In this document: in pieces, positions 19,701 to 31,061 of the stretch
Layout: each line of letters begins with the position of its first letter
How positions within the stretch are numbered: the stretch's first letter is position 1
Assembly: GCA_951802425.1 (NCBI GenBank)
Contig: OX637801.1
Location: forward strand, 3,286,001-3,350,000
Direction of reading: 5' to 3'
DNA length: 64,000 nucleotides
From: Clavaria fumosa
Taxonomy: Eukaryota > Basidiomycota > Agaricomycetes > Agaricales > Clavariaceae
The notes under the pieces: generated by a model
The model's input: only the letters and a program-made list of their open reading frames with translations
What the model was told of the DNA's origin: nothing
Database searches by the model: none
Program-made: the position numbers and the translations under genes

Positions 19701-20505
19701 TGAGAGAATCACAGATAGTTGCAACGATGTCTAGAGATGTATCGGTGAAGGTGATGACTTTGCCAACCGATAGGAGAATCTATGGGGTTCGAGGAATCAG
19801 TACCAAGACGAAATGAAGAGAATACTTAAGTGCACAAGTTGTATGAGTGCAGGGGACAAGTTAGAATAAAGCAAAGGTGTCTTGGCAATCTTGAGGTCAC
19901 CAAGAGAGACAAGACCTATCAATTGTGGTGGTCCCAAGCTCAAAGGGCATAATAGCCTCAAGCTTCAACCAAAGTGCATCAATATCAAGTCTAGAGTACC
20001 ATAAGTACATGCAAGACTTTATATATGTACGTACAGAGAGTATAACAGAAAAGGAATAGTACAGAGGTCGCCAAGCGACAGAACTATAGTAGTACGGGGT
20101 ATAGCTAGTCATAAAGTGACCATGTGCATATTCTACTAAGGTTGCAAGGGGTAAGGGAAACATAAGTAAGGTCATGAACCTGACCGGTCATGGGTCATGA
20201 CTTAGTTAAATAATCATATGGGTAACTATAACTACGAAGAGGTGCTTTGGTCATAAGTATCATAGTTATAGATGACTGGGGAGAAGAAAGGAAGCATAAT
20301 TTGAAGTAGTGCTCAACTGGCCACTGGCAGTGTGTTTCATCATTAAGGTCATGAGGTCCAAGAGTGGTCACGTGAGTGGCAGTGGTGACACAGGTGCAGT
20401 AGTACTGAATCAAATAATTAACTAGACACAGCAGTTAGGTATAATTCATAGTGTACTCTTTGCAGCTACAGCTGTACAAGGAATCCTTATGGTCAGTCAA
20501 CTTGT
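19700..20505. other. Non-coding DNA, probable 5' LTR/leader of the old Ty3 element
   Basis: AT-rich sequence with no protein-like ORF. The 5' LTR of the minus-strand element should lie here, but I cannot define its ends because its partner LTR on the other side is missing or replaced near 1.36 kb. Confidence 0.3.
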
Positions 20506-23500
20506 CAAGTTAACTTGTTGAAGGCAGTACATGGGGGACTAGTAGACTAGATACAGCTGATAGCTGTGGATCTAGTGGACTAGTTACAGCTACTAGGTGG
20601 GGACCTGGTGGACTAGTTGCAGGTGCTAGCTATAGGTCTAGTGAACTAGTTAGAGCTGCTAGCTGTGGGTCCAGTGGACTAGTTACAGCTACCAGTTGTG
20701 GATCTAGTGGACTAGGTGCAGCAAGTAGGTGTAGGTCTAGTGGACTAGTTGCAGCTATTAGCTGTAGATGTAGTGAACTAGTTACAGCTAGTAGGTGTGG
20801 ATCTAGTGAACTAGTTGAAGCTACCAGCTGTGGACCTAGTGGACTAGTTACAGCTGCTAGCTGTGGGTGACTAGTTACAGCTACCAGTTGTGGATCTAGT
20901 GGACTAGGTGCAGCAAGTAGGTGTAGGTCTAGTTGTAGATGTAGTGAACTAGTTACAGCTAGTAGCTGTGGGCCTAGTGAATGAGTTGCAGCTACTAGCT
21001 GTGGGCCTAGTGGACTAGTTGCAGCTACTAGCTGTAGATGTAGTGAACTAGTTACAGCTATTAGTTGTAGATGTAGTGAACTAGTTTGCAGCTAGTAGGT
21101 GTAGGTCTAGTAGACTAGTTGCAGCTAGTTGCTGTAGATCTAGTGAACTAGTTACAGCCATTAGCTTTAGATGTAATGAACTAGTTGCAGCTAGTAGTTG
21201 TGGACCTAGTGGACTAGTGGCAGCTACCAGCTGTGGGTCTAGTGGACTAGTTACAGCCATTAGCTGTGGATCTAGTGGACTAGGTGCAGCAAGTAGGTGT
21301 AGGTCTAGTGGACTAGTTGCAGCTATTAGCTGTAGATGTAGTGAACTAGTTACAGCTAGTAGCTGTGGGCCTAGTGGACTAGTTACAGCTAGTAGCTGTG
21401 GGTCTAGTCAACTACTAGCTGTAGATCTGGTGAATTAGTTACAGCTACTAGCTGTGGATCTAGTGGACTAGTTGCAGCTAGTTGCTGTGGGTCTGGTAGA
21501 CTAGTTACAGCTATTAGCTGTGGATCTAGTCAGTCAATGATGTAGATTCCTTGCAATAAACTATTGTAATTACAATAGGTGGCCATTGCAAGAATGACTG
21601 AACAAACAATGGAAAACAAAATATGCTAAAAATAAACACAAAAACTCGAAATTGAGCAGCCCTGTGCCTGGTCCCTCAGGTACAGGTTACCAATCAAGCA
21701 TAGCTGCTTTTGGTAAGCTGCTATGACTGTGGGAAATTTTTTGCATGGCTTGCAAAATATGATTTTTTATACACCAAAAAATCGGCAAAAATCAGGAGAT
21801 TCCAGATCTGGACACCCCACATTTGTATCTGCCTTGGTTCAGTGTCAATTTGCAAAATACACAGAAAATATTCATTTTTCTACAGTTCTGCAGTACTCTG
21901 GTATGAAAATGGATAGGAGAGGATACACACACCTACATACACTACCTGTGGACATATGGGGAAGGTGTGGATTAGTTTAACAACTCACCCACCATCTCTG
22001 TCACCTCCCTGGAATCCATTACTAGGAATTAGGGTGTTATTGGCCTGGGAGCATGGCTATTTGTTATATTGCAAATTCCAGCCATCAGACTACACCTTAT
22101 GACATCTAATACAATCATACAAAAGCCCATAATATTTGGTGCAGAACTACAGATTCCCCATGTCTATTTTCCCAAAATTCTCAAAATCTCTCCCCAGATG
22201 GTCCCCTTTGTCAAATCACATATTCCTGTCGTCTGATAGCTGACAAGGTATGCATGAATACATGTTCAAAGTTTGGTAAAGTTAGGCCAAGTTCTCAGGA
22301 AGATAGCCCAGAATGTGTCTTTTGAAGGACAGTCAAGGTGTTGCTTATCCTTGCCTGTGTTGTTGCCTTCACTTTAGACTGTCCTTCAAAAGACACATTC
22401 TGGGCTATCTTCCTGAGAACTTGGCCTAACTTTACCAAACTTTGAACATGTATTCATGCATACCTTGTCAGCTATCAGACGACAGGAATATGTGATTTGA
22501 CAAAGGGGACCATCTGGGGAGAGATTTTGAGAATTTTGGGAAAATAGACATGGGGAATCTGTAGTTCTGCACCAAATATTATGGGCTTTTGTATGATTGT
22601 ATTAGATGTCATAAGGTGTAGTCTGATGGCTGGAATTTGCAATATAACAAATAGCCATGCTCCCAGGCCAATAACACCCTAATTCCTAGTAATGGATTCC
22701 AGGGAGGTGACAGAGATGGTGGGTGAGTTGTTAAACTAATCCACACCTTCCCCATATGTCCACAGGTAGTGTATGTAGGTGTGTGTATCCTCTCCTATCC
22801 ATTTTCATACCAGAGTACTGCAGAACTGTAGAAAAATGAATATTTTCTGTGTATTTTGCAAATTGACACTGAACCAAGGCAGATACAAATGTGGGGTGTC
22901 CAGATCTGGAATCTCCTGATTTTTGCCGATTTTTTGGTGTATAAAAAATCATATTTTGCAAGCCATGCAAAAAATTTCCCACAGTCATAGCAGCTTACCA
23001 AAAGCAGCTATGCTTGATTGGTAACCTGTACCTGAGGGACCAGGCACAGGGCTGCTCAATTTCGAGTTTTTGTTTTTATTTTTAGCATATTTTGTTTTCC
23101 ATTGTTTGTTCAGTCATTCTTGCAATGGCCACCTATTGTAATTACAATAGTTTATTGCAAGGAATCTACATCATTGACTGACTAGATCCACAGCTAATAG
23201 CTGTAACTAGTCTACCAGACCCACAGCAACTAGCTGCAACTAGTCCACTAGATCCACAGCTAGTAGCTGTAACTAATTCACCAGATCTACAGCTAGTAGT
23301 TGACTAGACCTACAGCTAGTAGCTGCAACTAGTTCACTACATCTACAACTAATAGCTGTAACTAGTTCACTAGATCTACAGCAACTAGCTGCAACTAGTT
23401 CACTAGATCCACAGCTGGTAGCTGCCACTAGTCCACTAGGTCCACAATTACTAGCTGCAACTAGTTCATTACATCTAAAGCTAATAGCTGTAACTAGTTC

Positions 23501-23935
23501 ACTAGATCTACAGCAACTAGCTGCAACTAGTCTACTAGACCTACACCTACTAGCTGCAAACTAGTTCACTACATCTACAACTAATAGCTGTAACTAGTTC
23601 ACTACATCTACAGCTAGTAGCTGCAACCAGTCCACTAGGCCCACAGCTAGTAGCTGCAACTTGTCCACTAGGCCCACAGCTAGTAGCTGCAACTCGTCCA
23701 CTAGGCCCACAGCTGGTAGCTTCAACTAGTTCACTAGATCCACACCTACTAGCTGTAACTAGTTCACTACATCTACAGCTAATAGCTGCAACTAGTCCAC
23801 TAGACCTATGCCTACTAGCTGCAACCAGTTCACTAGATCTACAGCTAGTAGCTGCAACTAGTCCACTAGGTCCACAGCTACTAGCTGTAACTAGTTCACT
23901 ACATCTACAGCTAATAACTGCAACTTATCAGACTG
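20506..23935. repeat. 3.4-kb palindrome with 33-bp tandem-repeat outer arms
   Basis: The inner arms 21544-22334 and 22377-23167 are reverse complements over about 790 bp. I found a single substitution between them (near 21636/23075) and no indels. The spacer is 42 bp (22335-22376). The outer arms (about 20506-21543 and 23168-23935) are imperfect 33-bp tandem repeats with a core like CTAGTGGACTAGTTACAGCT. These are themselves rich in the palindromes ACTAGT and AGCTNNNAGCT. The two outer arms differ in length and order of variants. Foldback-type transposons have long terminal inverted repeats built of tandem repeats, so this is a candidate. No transposase is seen. Confidence 0.85.
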
Positions 23936-23985
23936 GGTCTCACACAACTTAAGTGTAAGGTCATGACAACAATCTAAAAAGAATG
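23927..23985 (-). repeat. Inverted fragment of an LTR end at the edge of the palindrome
   Basis: TTATCAGACTGGGTCTCACA and the next 35 bp are the reverse complement, with few changes, of 26796-26837, the end of the 3' LTR of the downstream Ty3 remnant. A piece of the same LTR family thus lies in opposite orientation directly against the 33-bp repeats. Confidence 0.65.
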
Positions 23986-24221
23986 GGATGACACGTGAGA
24001 AAACTATTTAAACTCCGCTAAGCGAATTTCTTGGCAGGGGAAAAATGTGGCAACTGTCACATTTTGACAGCTGCCCCCCACAGTGTTCCCTGTCCCTTTG
24101 AGCTGCTGCACCCCTGAAGACAAGTACCCTCACATCCACAAGTATTCCAGACACCTGTTTTCCCAACTCTGGCCCTACCCCTGATTGGCCCAGCTGCTAC
24201 CCTTTGGTTTTTAGTGAAGCA

Positions 24222-26517
24222 AAGTGGGATGAGCTTCCCTGCTCCCACCCAGACTTTGATATTAAGATCGAGTTTAAAACAGACCCTGGACACCTCTCCT
24301 CTAAGCTATACTCTCTAGCATGAGAAGAGATGGTGGAGATGAATTGCTGGGTGGATGAGCAGCTGGCCTCTGGATGAATCCAACCTTCAAAGTCCCCATA
24401 TGCAAGCCCCTTCTTCTTCAAACATGAGAAGGACAAGCTGTGGCTGATTATCAACTACTCTAGGCCAAACTTGCATCTAATCAAAGACAAGTACCCCCTC
24501 CCCCTCATCTGAGACACCATGGATGTGTTAAAGGGGGTGACCATCTATTCCAAGATTGATGTGAAGGGAGGTTTCCCATTCATGCAGGTCTGGCCAGAAC
24601 ATCAGCACTGCTGTGCTTTCCTAATGCCTTGTGGACTCTTTGAACTGGCAGTTATGTGGTTTGGGCTGCAGAATGCACCCGCAACCTTCCAGTGCTTCGT
24701 GAACCATGTGTTGAGGGAAGAGATTGCAGGAGGGCATGTCCGAGCCTATGTTGACAATGTTATAGTGTTTGCAGAGGATTTGGCTACACACCGGTATTGG
24801 ATGGATTGGGTCTTGAGGAAGTTCAGGGAGAATGGGCTGTGTCTCAGACTCAGCAAGTGCAAGTTTGAGAAGAGTGAGATCTTCTTCCTGGGGATGAAGA
24901 TCTCCCACAACTGTCTGGAGCATGACCCAGCTAAAGGCATGGCGATCTGTAACTGGCCCAGACTGAGGAATGTGAAAGAGGTACAGAGATTCAGTGGGAT
25001 GCTGGACTACCTCCATTGGCACATCCCAAACCTTTCTGCCTGGCCAAAGCCACTCTTCCAGTTGACAGGGAAGGTTCCATGGAGATGGGAGGAGGAGGAG
25101 GAAGCAGCCTTCCAAGATCTTTGCCTGGCACTAGTATTGGCCCCAGTCTTGGCTCTGCCTCAGGACAAAGGGAGATGGAAGGTAGAGACAGATGTGAGTA
25201 ACCTGGTGACTGGTGGAGTGCTCTCACAGCAGCAGACAGATGGAACCTGGAGAGTCATTGACTATATCTCCAAGGCCCTCACTGCAGCTGAGAAGAACTA
25301 TGACATGTATGACAAGGAGTTCTTGGCTGTGATTTGGGCACTTTGTGAGTGGCAGGCATACCTCATTGGAGTGGATGAGACAATTGAGATCTGGATGAAC
25401 CATGCAAACCTCCAGTACTTCCAGAAGCCCCAGAAGTTGAAACCAAGGCAGGTCCATTGGGTTGGGAAGCTCCAGTGCTTCAACTTTGAGATAAAGTATC
25501 ACACTGGCAAGTTGAATATGAAGGCAGACACACTCTCCTGGAGACCAGACTATGGAGAGATGGTGGAGGAGGATGCACCAGTGCAGGTTTTTCCAGAAAT
25601 GGAAGTCTGTGTATCATTCATGTCAGAAATGGAGATGCTACTCCAGAAAAATAGTGCAGCACACTTGCAGAAACCCAAGGAGCTTGATGACAAGTGGACA
25701 CAAGATCATGCTGAACTCTGGCAAAAGGGGATACTTACTTGGGTCCCCAGGAATGGGCAAACCAGGAGATGGAGATCTATCTCTGGGCTTACATGGATCA
25801 CCTCCAGGATGACTGGGCCAAATGGTTGTCCACTGTGGAGTTTGCTCTTAACAATCATGAGCACTCAGCAATGAGACAGATGCCTTTCTTCCTTGAGTAT
25901 GGCCAACACCCTTGGAATGGTGGAATCCAGCCTCCCTCAGAAGTAAACCCAGTGGCAGATGAGTGGATGGCCAAGCTCACAGAATCCTGAAGAGCAGCCA
26001 AAGAGGCTATGGAGAAAGTGGCAGCAGTGATGAAAAAGAGCTATGATGCTGGGAAGTGCCCAAGTCATGAGTACACTGAGGGAGACTTGGTCTGGCTGGA
26101 TACCTGGAACCTGAAGATGGACCAGCCCTCCAAGAAGCTCAACCATAAGCAAGCAGGCCCCTTTGCCATTATGGAGAAGGTTGGGCCAGGTGGGTATCAA
26201 CTCAAGCTCCCCCCAGCCTGGTGCATCCACCCTGTCTTCAACGAGGTGCTGCTCACTCCCTATATTGCCTTTCTTTGCCTCCCAGAATCCTCCACCACCA
26301 CCCCCTGTCATGATCAAGGATGACCACCTGGAGTACAATGTTGAAGCTATCCTCAACATCAAGAAGGTGGGATGTGGGGTGAAGTACCTGGTGAAGTGGT
26401 TGGGATACCCTGTAGAGGAGAATACCTGGGAGCCTCAGTGGAACCTCACTAATGTGGCAATGCTGCTCCACAACTTCTTCCAGCAGCACCCTAAGAAAGT
26501 GAAGTTGGCAGGTTGAG
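24222..26517 (+). pseudogene. Ty3/gypsy pol pseudogene of a second chromovirus family
   Basis: Recognisable in order: RT start (WDELPCSHPDFDIKIEF; SKSPYASPFFFKHEKDKL), RT core, RNase H (KVETDVSNLVTGGVLSQQ; DKEFLAVIWALCEWQAYL), a rump of integrase (MDHLQDDWAKWLSTVEFALN) and a chromodomain (VKYLVKWLGYPVEENTWEP). It ends at TGA about 26515. Stops occur near 24325, 24375 and 24510. The RT motif reads YVDN for YVDD. The integrase zinc finger and most of its catalytic core are deleted at about 25745, with a frame change. Gag and the 5' LTR are absent. It is a dead copy. Confidence 0.85.
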
Positions 26518-26542
26518 ACACCCAGCCTTAAGAGGGGGGTGA

Positions 26543-26845
26543 TGTTAGGATTGCTTATGTAAGCCATCCCAAAGAGGAGTTGTGGACAAACTGGGGAGGG
26601 TTGTTGGAAGGTCACATGACCTGTGGCTGGGGTCAGATTATGTAATTGTAAGATCACCTGACCTGTGGCTTGGGCATGTCATGTGATCCAAGGGTCTGAG
26701 CATGGGAACACCAGCAAGTGCCAAAGCATTCACTATAAGTACTTCATCTTTTCCTTTTTTGTACTCTTTTCCCCTTATTTTAGTATTGTTGTCATGACCT
26801 TACCCTTACAGTAAGTTGTGTGAGACCCAGTCTGATAAAAGTACA
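26543..26845 (+). mobile_element. 3' LTR of the second chromovirus family
   Basis: AAGAGGGGGGTGA (polypurine tract, 26530-26542) precedes TGTTAGGATTGC. The LTR contains CTATAAGTACTTC as a probable promoter and ends near GATAAAAGTACA. The end is approximate because no partner LTR flanks the element. About 290 bp further right (from 27135) nothing of the element remains. Confidence 0.6.
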
Positions 26846-27840
26846 GTCATCTAGTCTCTTTTCTTTTTCTTCTAGCTCATCATCAGTCACTTCAATGCCT
26901 GCTTTTTCATCAGGGTGCTGTTTACTTCAGGGTAAGGGACCAGTTTTCATGCAGTGCCATTGATGTGTCTTATTAACCCTCTTGCTCCCATAGCTGTCCT
27001 GGCTTTTGACTGGTAGTCTGGCCAGTTTACTCTATCATCATGGAGTCGAGGGACAGTGATAGCACTATTCAAGGAGTTGGGGGTAGGCATGTCATTTTGT
27101 GCATTGGATCTCATAATCTAAAGAAACTAAGGCTAAGGGAAATCCATTAGCTCAGTCATAGTACAGACTGAGTGGCAAACTACCCAAGGGAAATCCATTC
27201 TACATTTGGATATCAGAAAATGTCAAATCACTGATGAAAATCACAATTACTCACAGCTCAGTTGTAGTATGGACTGAGCTGTGGCAGTGTCTAGTGGCAT
27301 GACTAAAGAGGAATGAGGATTACATAAGGTCCCAGCTTGATCACCATCATGCTTGGCCTCAGGTGACTTCAGTATCCTGTCTAAAACAACCTTCCTTAAC
27401 AGGTGCAATGAGATCTTGCAGCTGCTAGGCTTTGGATGCTTCACAGGCCACTGCTTCTGCATCAGAGGCACTATGGAGCTTCTGCTATGAGGGGTCCCTC
27501 CAGACATTGTCTGGGTCATGGGACAGTGGGCATCCAACAGCTTCTTGCATTATTGGAGAGACACAAGACAAATCACAGCCTTCCATGCAGAATTAATCAA
27601 TAACAACTTCTCAGGTGGGCACTGTTCCAGGGTCGCAGCTTTGCTCGCTGTGGGTGGCTCCCCTGCCACAGCACAACAGATAGGGGTTGAAGCAACAGCC
27701 CAACCCCTCTCTCACCCAAATTCCTGACTCAATCTGTAATTACTTTGTGTTATTTCACCCAAATATTCTCTACCCAAAGGCACGAACTGAGAGAGGACTT
27801 TCTTGGAAGTCTGACAGTGGCTGTGGCTGTGGTAGCATCT
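26846..27840. other. Non-coding or unrecognised DNA
   Basis: Several short ORFs occur on both strands, but none shows a domain, splice structure or composition that I can support. GGGAAATCCATT occurs at 27138 and 27188 within a weakly repeated stretch that includes TAGTACAGACTGAG. Confidence 0.3.
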
Positions 27841-27844
27841 AGTT

Positions 27845-28110
27845 GCAGCGGCACTCAGCAGTGGCATTGGGTGGCAGCAGCAAGCAGCAGAAGGTGGCAG
27901 CAACACCCAGCAACCAGCAGCAGTGGGTGGCAGCAGCAGCAACAACAGAATCAGCAGCAAAGTGGCAGTGGCAGCAGCAGCAAAGCAGTGGCAGTGGCAG
28001 CAAAGCAGTGATTCAGCACCAGCAGCAAAGTAGCAATGGTGGCAGTGACAGCAGCAATGGCAGTAACAGTGATGGTGGCAGTAGCAGCAATGGTGGCAGT
28101 GGTGGTAGCA
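27845..28110. repeat. CAG/GGC-rich low-complexity tract
   Basis: Irregular runs of CAGCAGCAA and GTGGCAGTGGCAGC fill the stretch. Both strands carry long ORFs of Gln/Ser/Gly or Cys/His repeats as a consequence, so no gene is called. Confidence 0.7.
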
Positions 28111-28129
28111 GCAGTGACAGGTGGACCAT

Positions 28130-28300
28130 CTTAGCACTAACTAGTGAAAGAGTTGCAGGGTCCAAGCATGGGAATGCTGCAACACCCAAACTGTCCACTA
28201 TATAAAGTATGACTTTTCCTTTCTTGTACTCTTTTCCCCTTATGTTAGTATCACCATCATTGACCTTGCATTTGGTAGTGTGAGACTGGGTCTGATACCA
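28130..28300 (+). repeat. LTR remnant related to the 26.5-kb LTR
   Basis: AAGCATGGGAATGCTGCAA, ACTATATAAAGTATGAC, TTGTACTCTTTTCCCCTTAT and GTGTGAGACTGGGTCTGATA follow the order of equivalent motifs in the LTR at 26543-26845. Only the 3' half is recognisable. Confidence 0.6.
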
Positions 28301-28344
28301 TCTTAGCACTAGCTTGAGTAACTGAGAATTCACTAGATCTTGCC

Positions 28345-28660
28345 AATCTCATCTAGAATAAGATGAGAGTTTCCTAGAGGAATTTAGACTAGGTTTGCAG
28401 CAGTTAGATCATGGCTAGATTTTGCTAGAATAAGGTTAGAGGAATTTAGAACTAGGTTTGCAGCCATTAGATCATGGCTAGATTTTGACAATCTCATCTA
28501 GAATAAGTTTAGAGTGTTTTAGAACTAGATTTGCAACTTATAGAGTTGTGCTAGAGCTCTTTTTGATAGCCTAGACTGTATTAGAAGGATTAGATCAGAT
28601 TTAGACTGCATTAGAAGGATTAGATCAAATTTAGACTGCATTAGATTATGTCTAGCAAAG
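28345..28660. repeat. Short tandem repeats
   Basis: A unit of roughly 65 bp with CTAGATTTTG and TTAGATCATGG recurs between 28345 and 28540. A unit of about 32 bp (ACTGCATTAGAAGGATTAGATCA) recurs at 28570-28650. No coding sequence is seen. Confidence 0.55.
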
Positions 28661-28870
28661 GAGGTTTTCCCTGATGTGTACAATAGCCACAGTTTATGTA
28701 TGCCCCCCAATCTGCCTGTAACCAGGCCATCCTCTATGAGAATAGCTGTATTTGCAGCTTTGCATGTGCAATAGAGTGGTGGCCATGTTATGCTTTAGGA
28801 AATGGCATTTATCTACGTGATGGATGGCATACTGGCAGTGCTGGTTGGACCAACCTGACTACTAGAGTAA

Positions 28871-29292
28871 CTAACTAGATACAATCACTTGACAACCTCG
28901 TAAACTTTCAATGTCAGACGCAGGCCTAGCCCGTATGCAAAGACCAATACAGCGCCCCATTGCGAACATGAACTGTTGGATGCTAGGGCAAATGCATTGT
29001 GCCAATTGACTGAGTGTCATTTGGTTGGCGGGTTCCAGACCGGGTCCCGCTCCATGGCTGTAATTTTCCATGTTAGTACAACCAAATTGCAACAATGATG
29101 CTTCTCATACCTTGAGGCAGGGACGCCACTGAGACATATCGGGCCACCATTCACCTGGATTTCTCTGTAATAGCACTCGACGGCACAAGGCCCAGCGCCC
29201 TTGTAAGCCAAGGCTTGGATCAGGAGTGGCTGTGTGCTAATGAGGAGAAGCAAGCTGAGGAATATGGAGAGTGGCTTGGGGTTAAGGTGCAT
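28871..29292 (-). CDS. CFEM-like small secreted cysteine-rich protein
   Basis: Two exons, complement(28871..29057, 29111..29292), encode 122 aa. The 53-nt intron has a GTATGA donor and a TACTAAC branch site, and both phases fit. The N-terminus is a signal peptide (PLSIFLSLLLLISTQPLLIQA). The mature part has eight cysteines spaced C-x3-C-x12-C-x28-C-x1-C-x12-C-x3-C-x14-C. Eight cysteines beginning P-C-x3-C, with a C-x-C pair in the middle and C-x3-C after it, recall the fungal CFEM domain. The third spacing is longer than usual and the typical Asp before C-x-C is absent, so the assignment is tentative. CFEM proteins act at the cell surface, some in haem binding or host interaction; the role here is unknown. 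No GPI signal is evident. Confidence 0.6.
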
Positions 29293-31061
29293 CACTTCAC
29301 AGGTGGAATATGAATTGGATGTCTAAAACTCTGTCGAAGTTGTCCCATTATAAGCACTTGCTGTATCCATGGCATCATTCTTGCAACGCAGAAACTGAAA
29401 CCACTTGATTGACATAGTGACATGGCATTTAGTAGTGAGGCCGACGCCCGCCCGCACTAATGGGGTCATTTGACATAGCGTTGACACATTGACCTTATTT
29501 CCCCCTACAGGCAACAGTAATCGTAATTTTTATTCCTAGTATAACTTGTACACGTAGGCTGAGATGTACATCAGGATATGCAAAGTAAATGCAGAAATAG
29601 TGAATTTGACACCTCATTCAAATACTCATGTCATATATATATGAGTAGTACGGGTATAAGAGCTCGCACGAAGTGAGAAGCTTGGGGTGCTGTATTGGCT
29701 GCAAACAGGATCAGAACAGGCCCAAATGAGAGCTGACGACACGAAGGCACTCACGAACTAGCTCTGCATAGCAGATCGGGGGCGGGAAATTTTCGGCAAC
29801 GGGGCATAACTAATCGCTAAGCCGACGGGCGCAAACGACATCTCCGTTGCGCCCCTCAGTGTTGCTCAGGGGGCGCCGGCGCCGTTCGGAGATACGGATT
29901 GCAAGCTGATCTTGGGAGGGGGGCTGCTGCTATGGCTGGTGCAAAGTTGCCAAGGGCCACGGAACGGTTGTGGGACACAAGGGGGAGGAGATGAAGCACT
30001 TAAAACGGCAACTGGATGGGAAGCTTGACTACGGTGGTGCGCTTGTGGGCCCTGAAGCGGCCTATGCACTAGCAGCCTGTTGGTTGTTGCGGGTGTCAGC
30101 TGGTGTTGAAGCGATGAAGCAATGAAGCGATGAAGCTGAAGCATCGATGAAGCGATGAAGCTGAAGCATCGATGAAGCTTTGAAGCTTTGAAAACTGAAC
30201 CGAGAACTCGGTATTCATGCTTGGACTGTCGCGTATTGTTACCGTCTCGTGACCAGAACCCTGCAGCTGGCGAATCCCCGAGTCAAAATTCGCAACAAGG
30301 AGATGCAACGCGGGGACCGCGACACGTCGACACACTCCGCTATATTATCCAAAGTCCACCGCAACCATTCACCAAAGTTAATTTTTTATAATTTAAAAAT
30401 GGCTGTTCGCCGATTAAAAGGCATACTCCTACTAAGGGACTGCGAAAGGACTGCGAAATTCTTCCGACATTCCGACGCTTTCTCGGCCACCCAGCAAACC
30501 TCCCGAGACTCCGAGTCTACCAGGACTGGTGCATCATACCCGTCAGAACCACATTAGATAACGGCAATTACGACGACCACCAATCCACCTACCCCTCTAC
30601 AAACCCATGTAACTACTCCATGTACAACCGCGTCTTTGTCATAGCTACATGTAGTGGTATTATAAATCCTGATTCAATGACACGCGAACGTGAAAATGCA
30701 TTTGGCGGTATTCCAACAACTATTTTCCCTTTCTCTCAAGGCTGTTAGCTCAGTTGCAGCTCGTGGTCATAGGGAGTCAGTGTTAGTGTGGTTGTGGTAC
30801 AACATATTCATCGTCCTATATAGCGCTGAGTTCTGCAAAGTGCCTGCTGCTCTCACGCAGCAGTCCTGTTATAATAAAATACAAGAGAGAAATGCGCGAT
30901 GTAATCACTACAAGTGACTAAGAGAGAGACATTTGAGTTCGATAGCTGTGAAGGTACAGTAACGTTGAAAGCTGTTGTGGCGCCGAGCGCTACCGCTCGC
31001 CGTGTGCATGCTGGCCATCAACTACGGTAGCAGCCGACACGTTGCTGCGTCGCGGTCAACC
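29293..31061. other. Intergenic region with a short ATGAAGC repeat
   Basis: No gene could be supported. At about 30107-30190 the sequence GATGAAGC(TGAAGCATC) is repeated several times. The stretch includes the presumed promoters of the secreted protein (minus) and of mvp1 (plus). Confidence 0.4.

Noticed and set aside
21217..21438. 73-aa ORF of 11-residue repeats (GLVTAxSCGSS)
   Set aside because: It is a by-product of the 33-bp DNA repeat, whose length is a multiple of three. No start context, splice or conserved flanks support a gene.
21710..23001. Identical ORFs of 68 and 85 aa on opposite strands
   Set aside because: They are the same arm sequence of the palindrome read twice. Composition is not protein-like.
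20506..23935. CRISPR array
   Set aside because: Repeats are contiguous without unique spacers, variable in sequence, and the organism is eukaryotic.
27712..28205. Long Gln/Ser/Gly and Cys/His repeat ORFs
   Set aside because: Low-complexity CAG/GGC tract. No splice signals or non-repetitive coding part.
29017..29295. 92-aa unspliced reading of the small secreted protein
   Set aside because: Reading through the intron loses five cysteines. The 53-nt intron has consensus donor, branch and acceptor and keeps the frame.
30096..30557. ORFs across the ATGAAGC repeat upstream of mvp1
   Set aside because: Short, repeat-derived, on both strands, with no domain or splice support.
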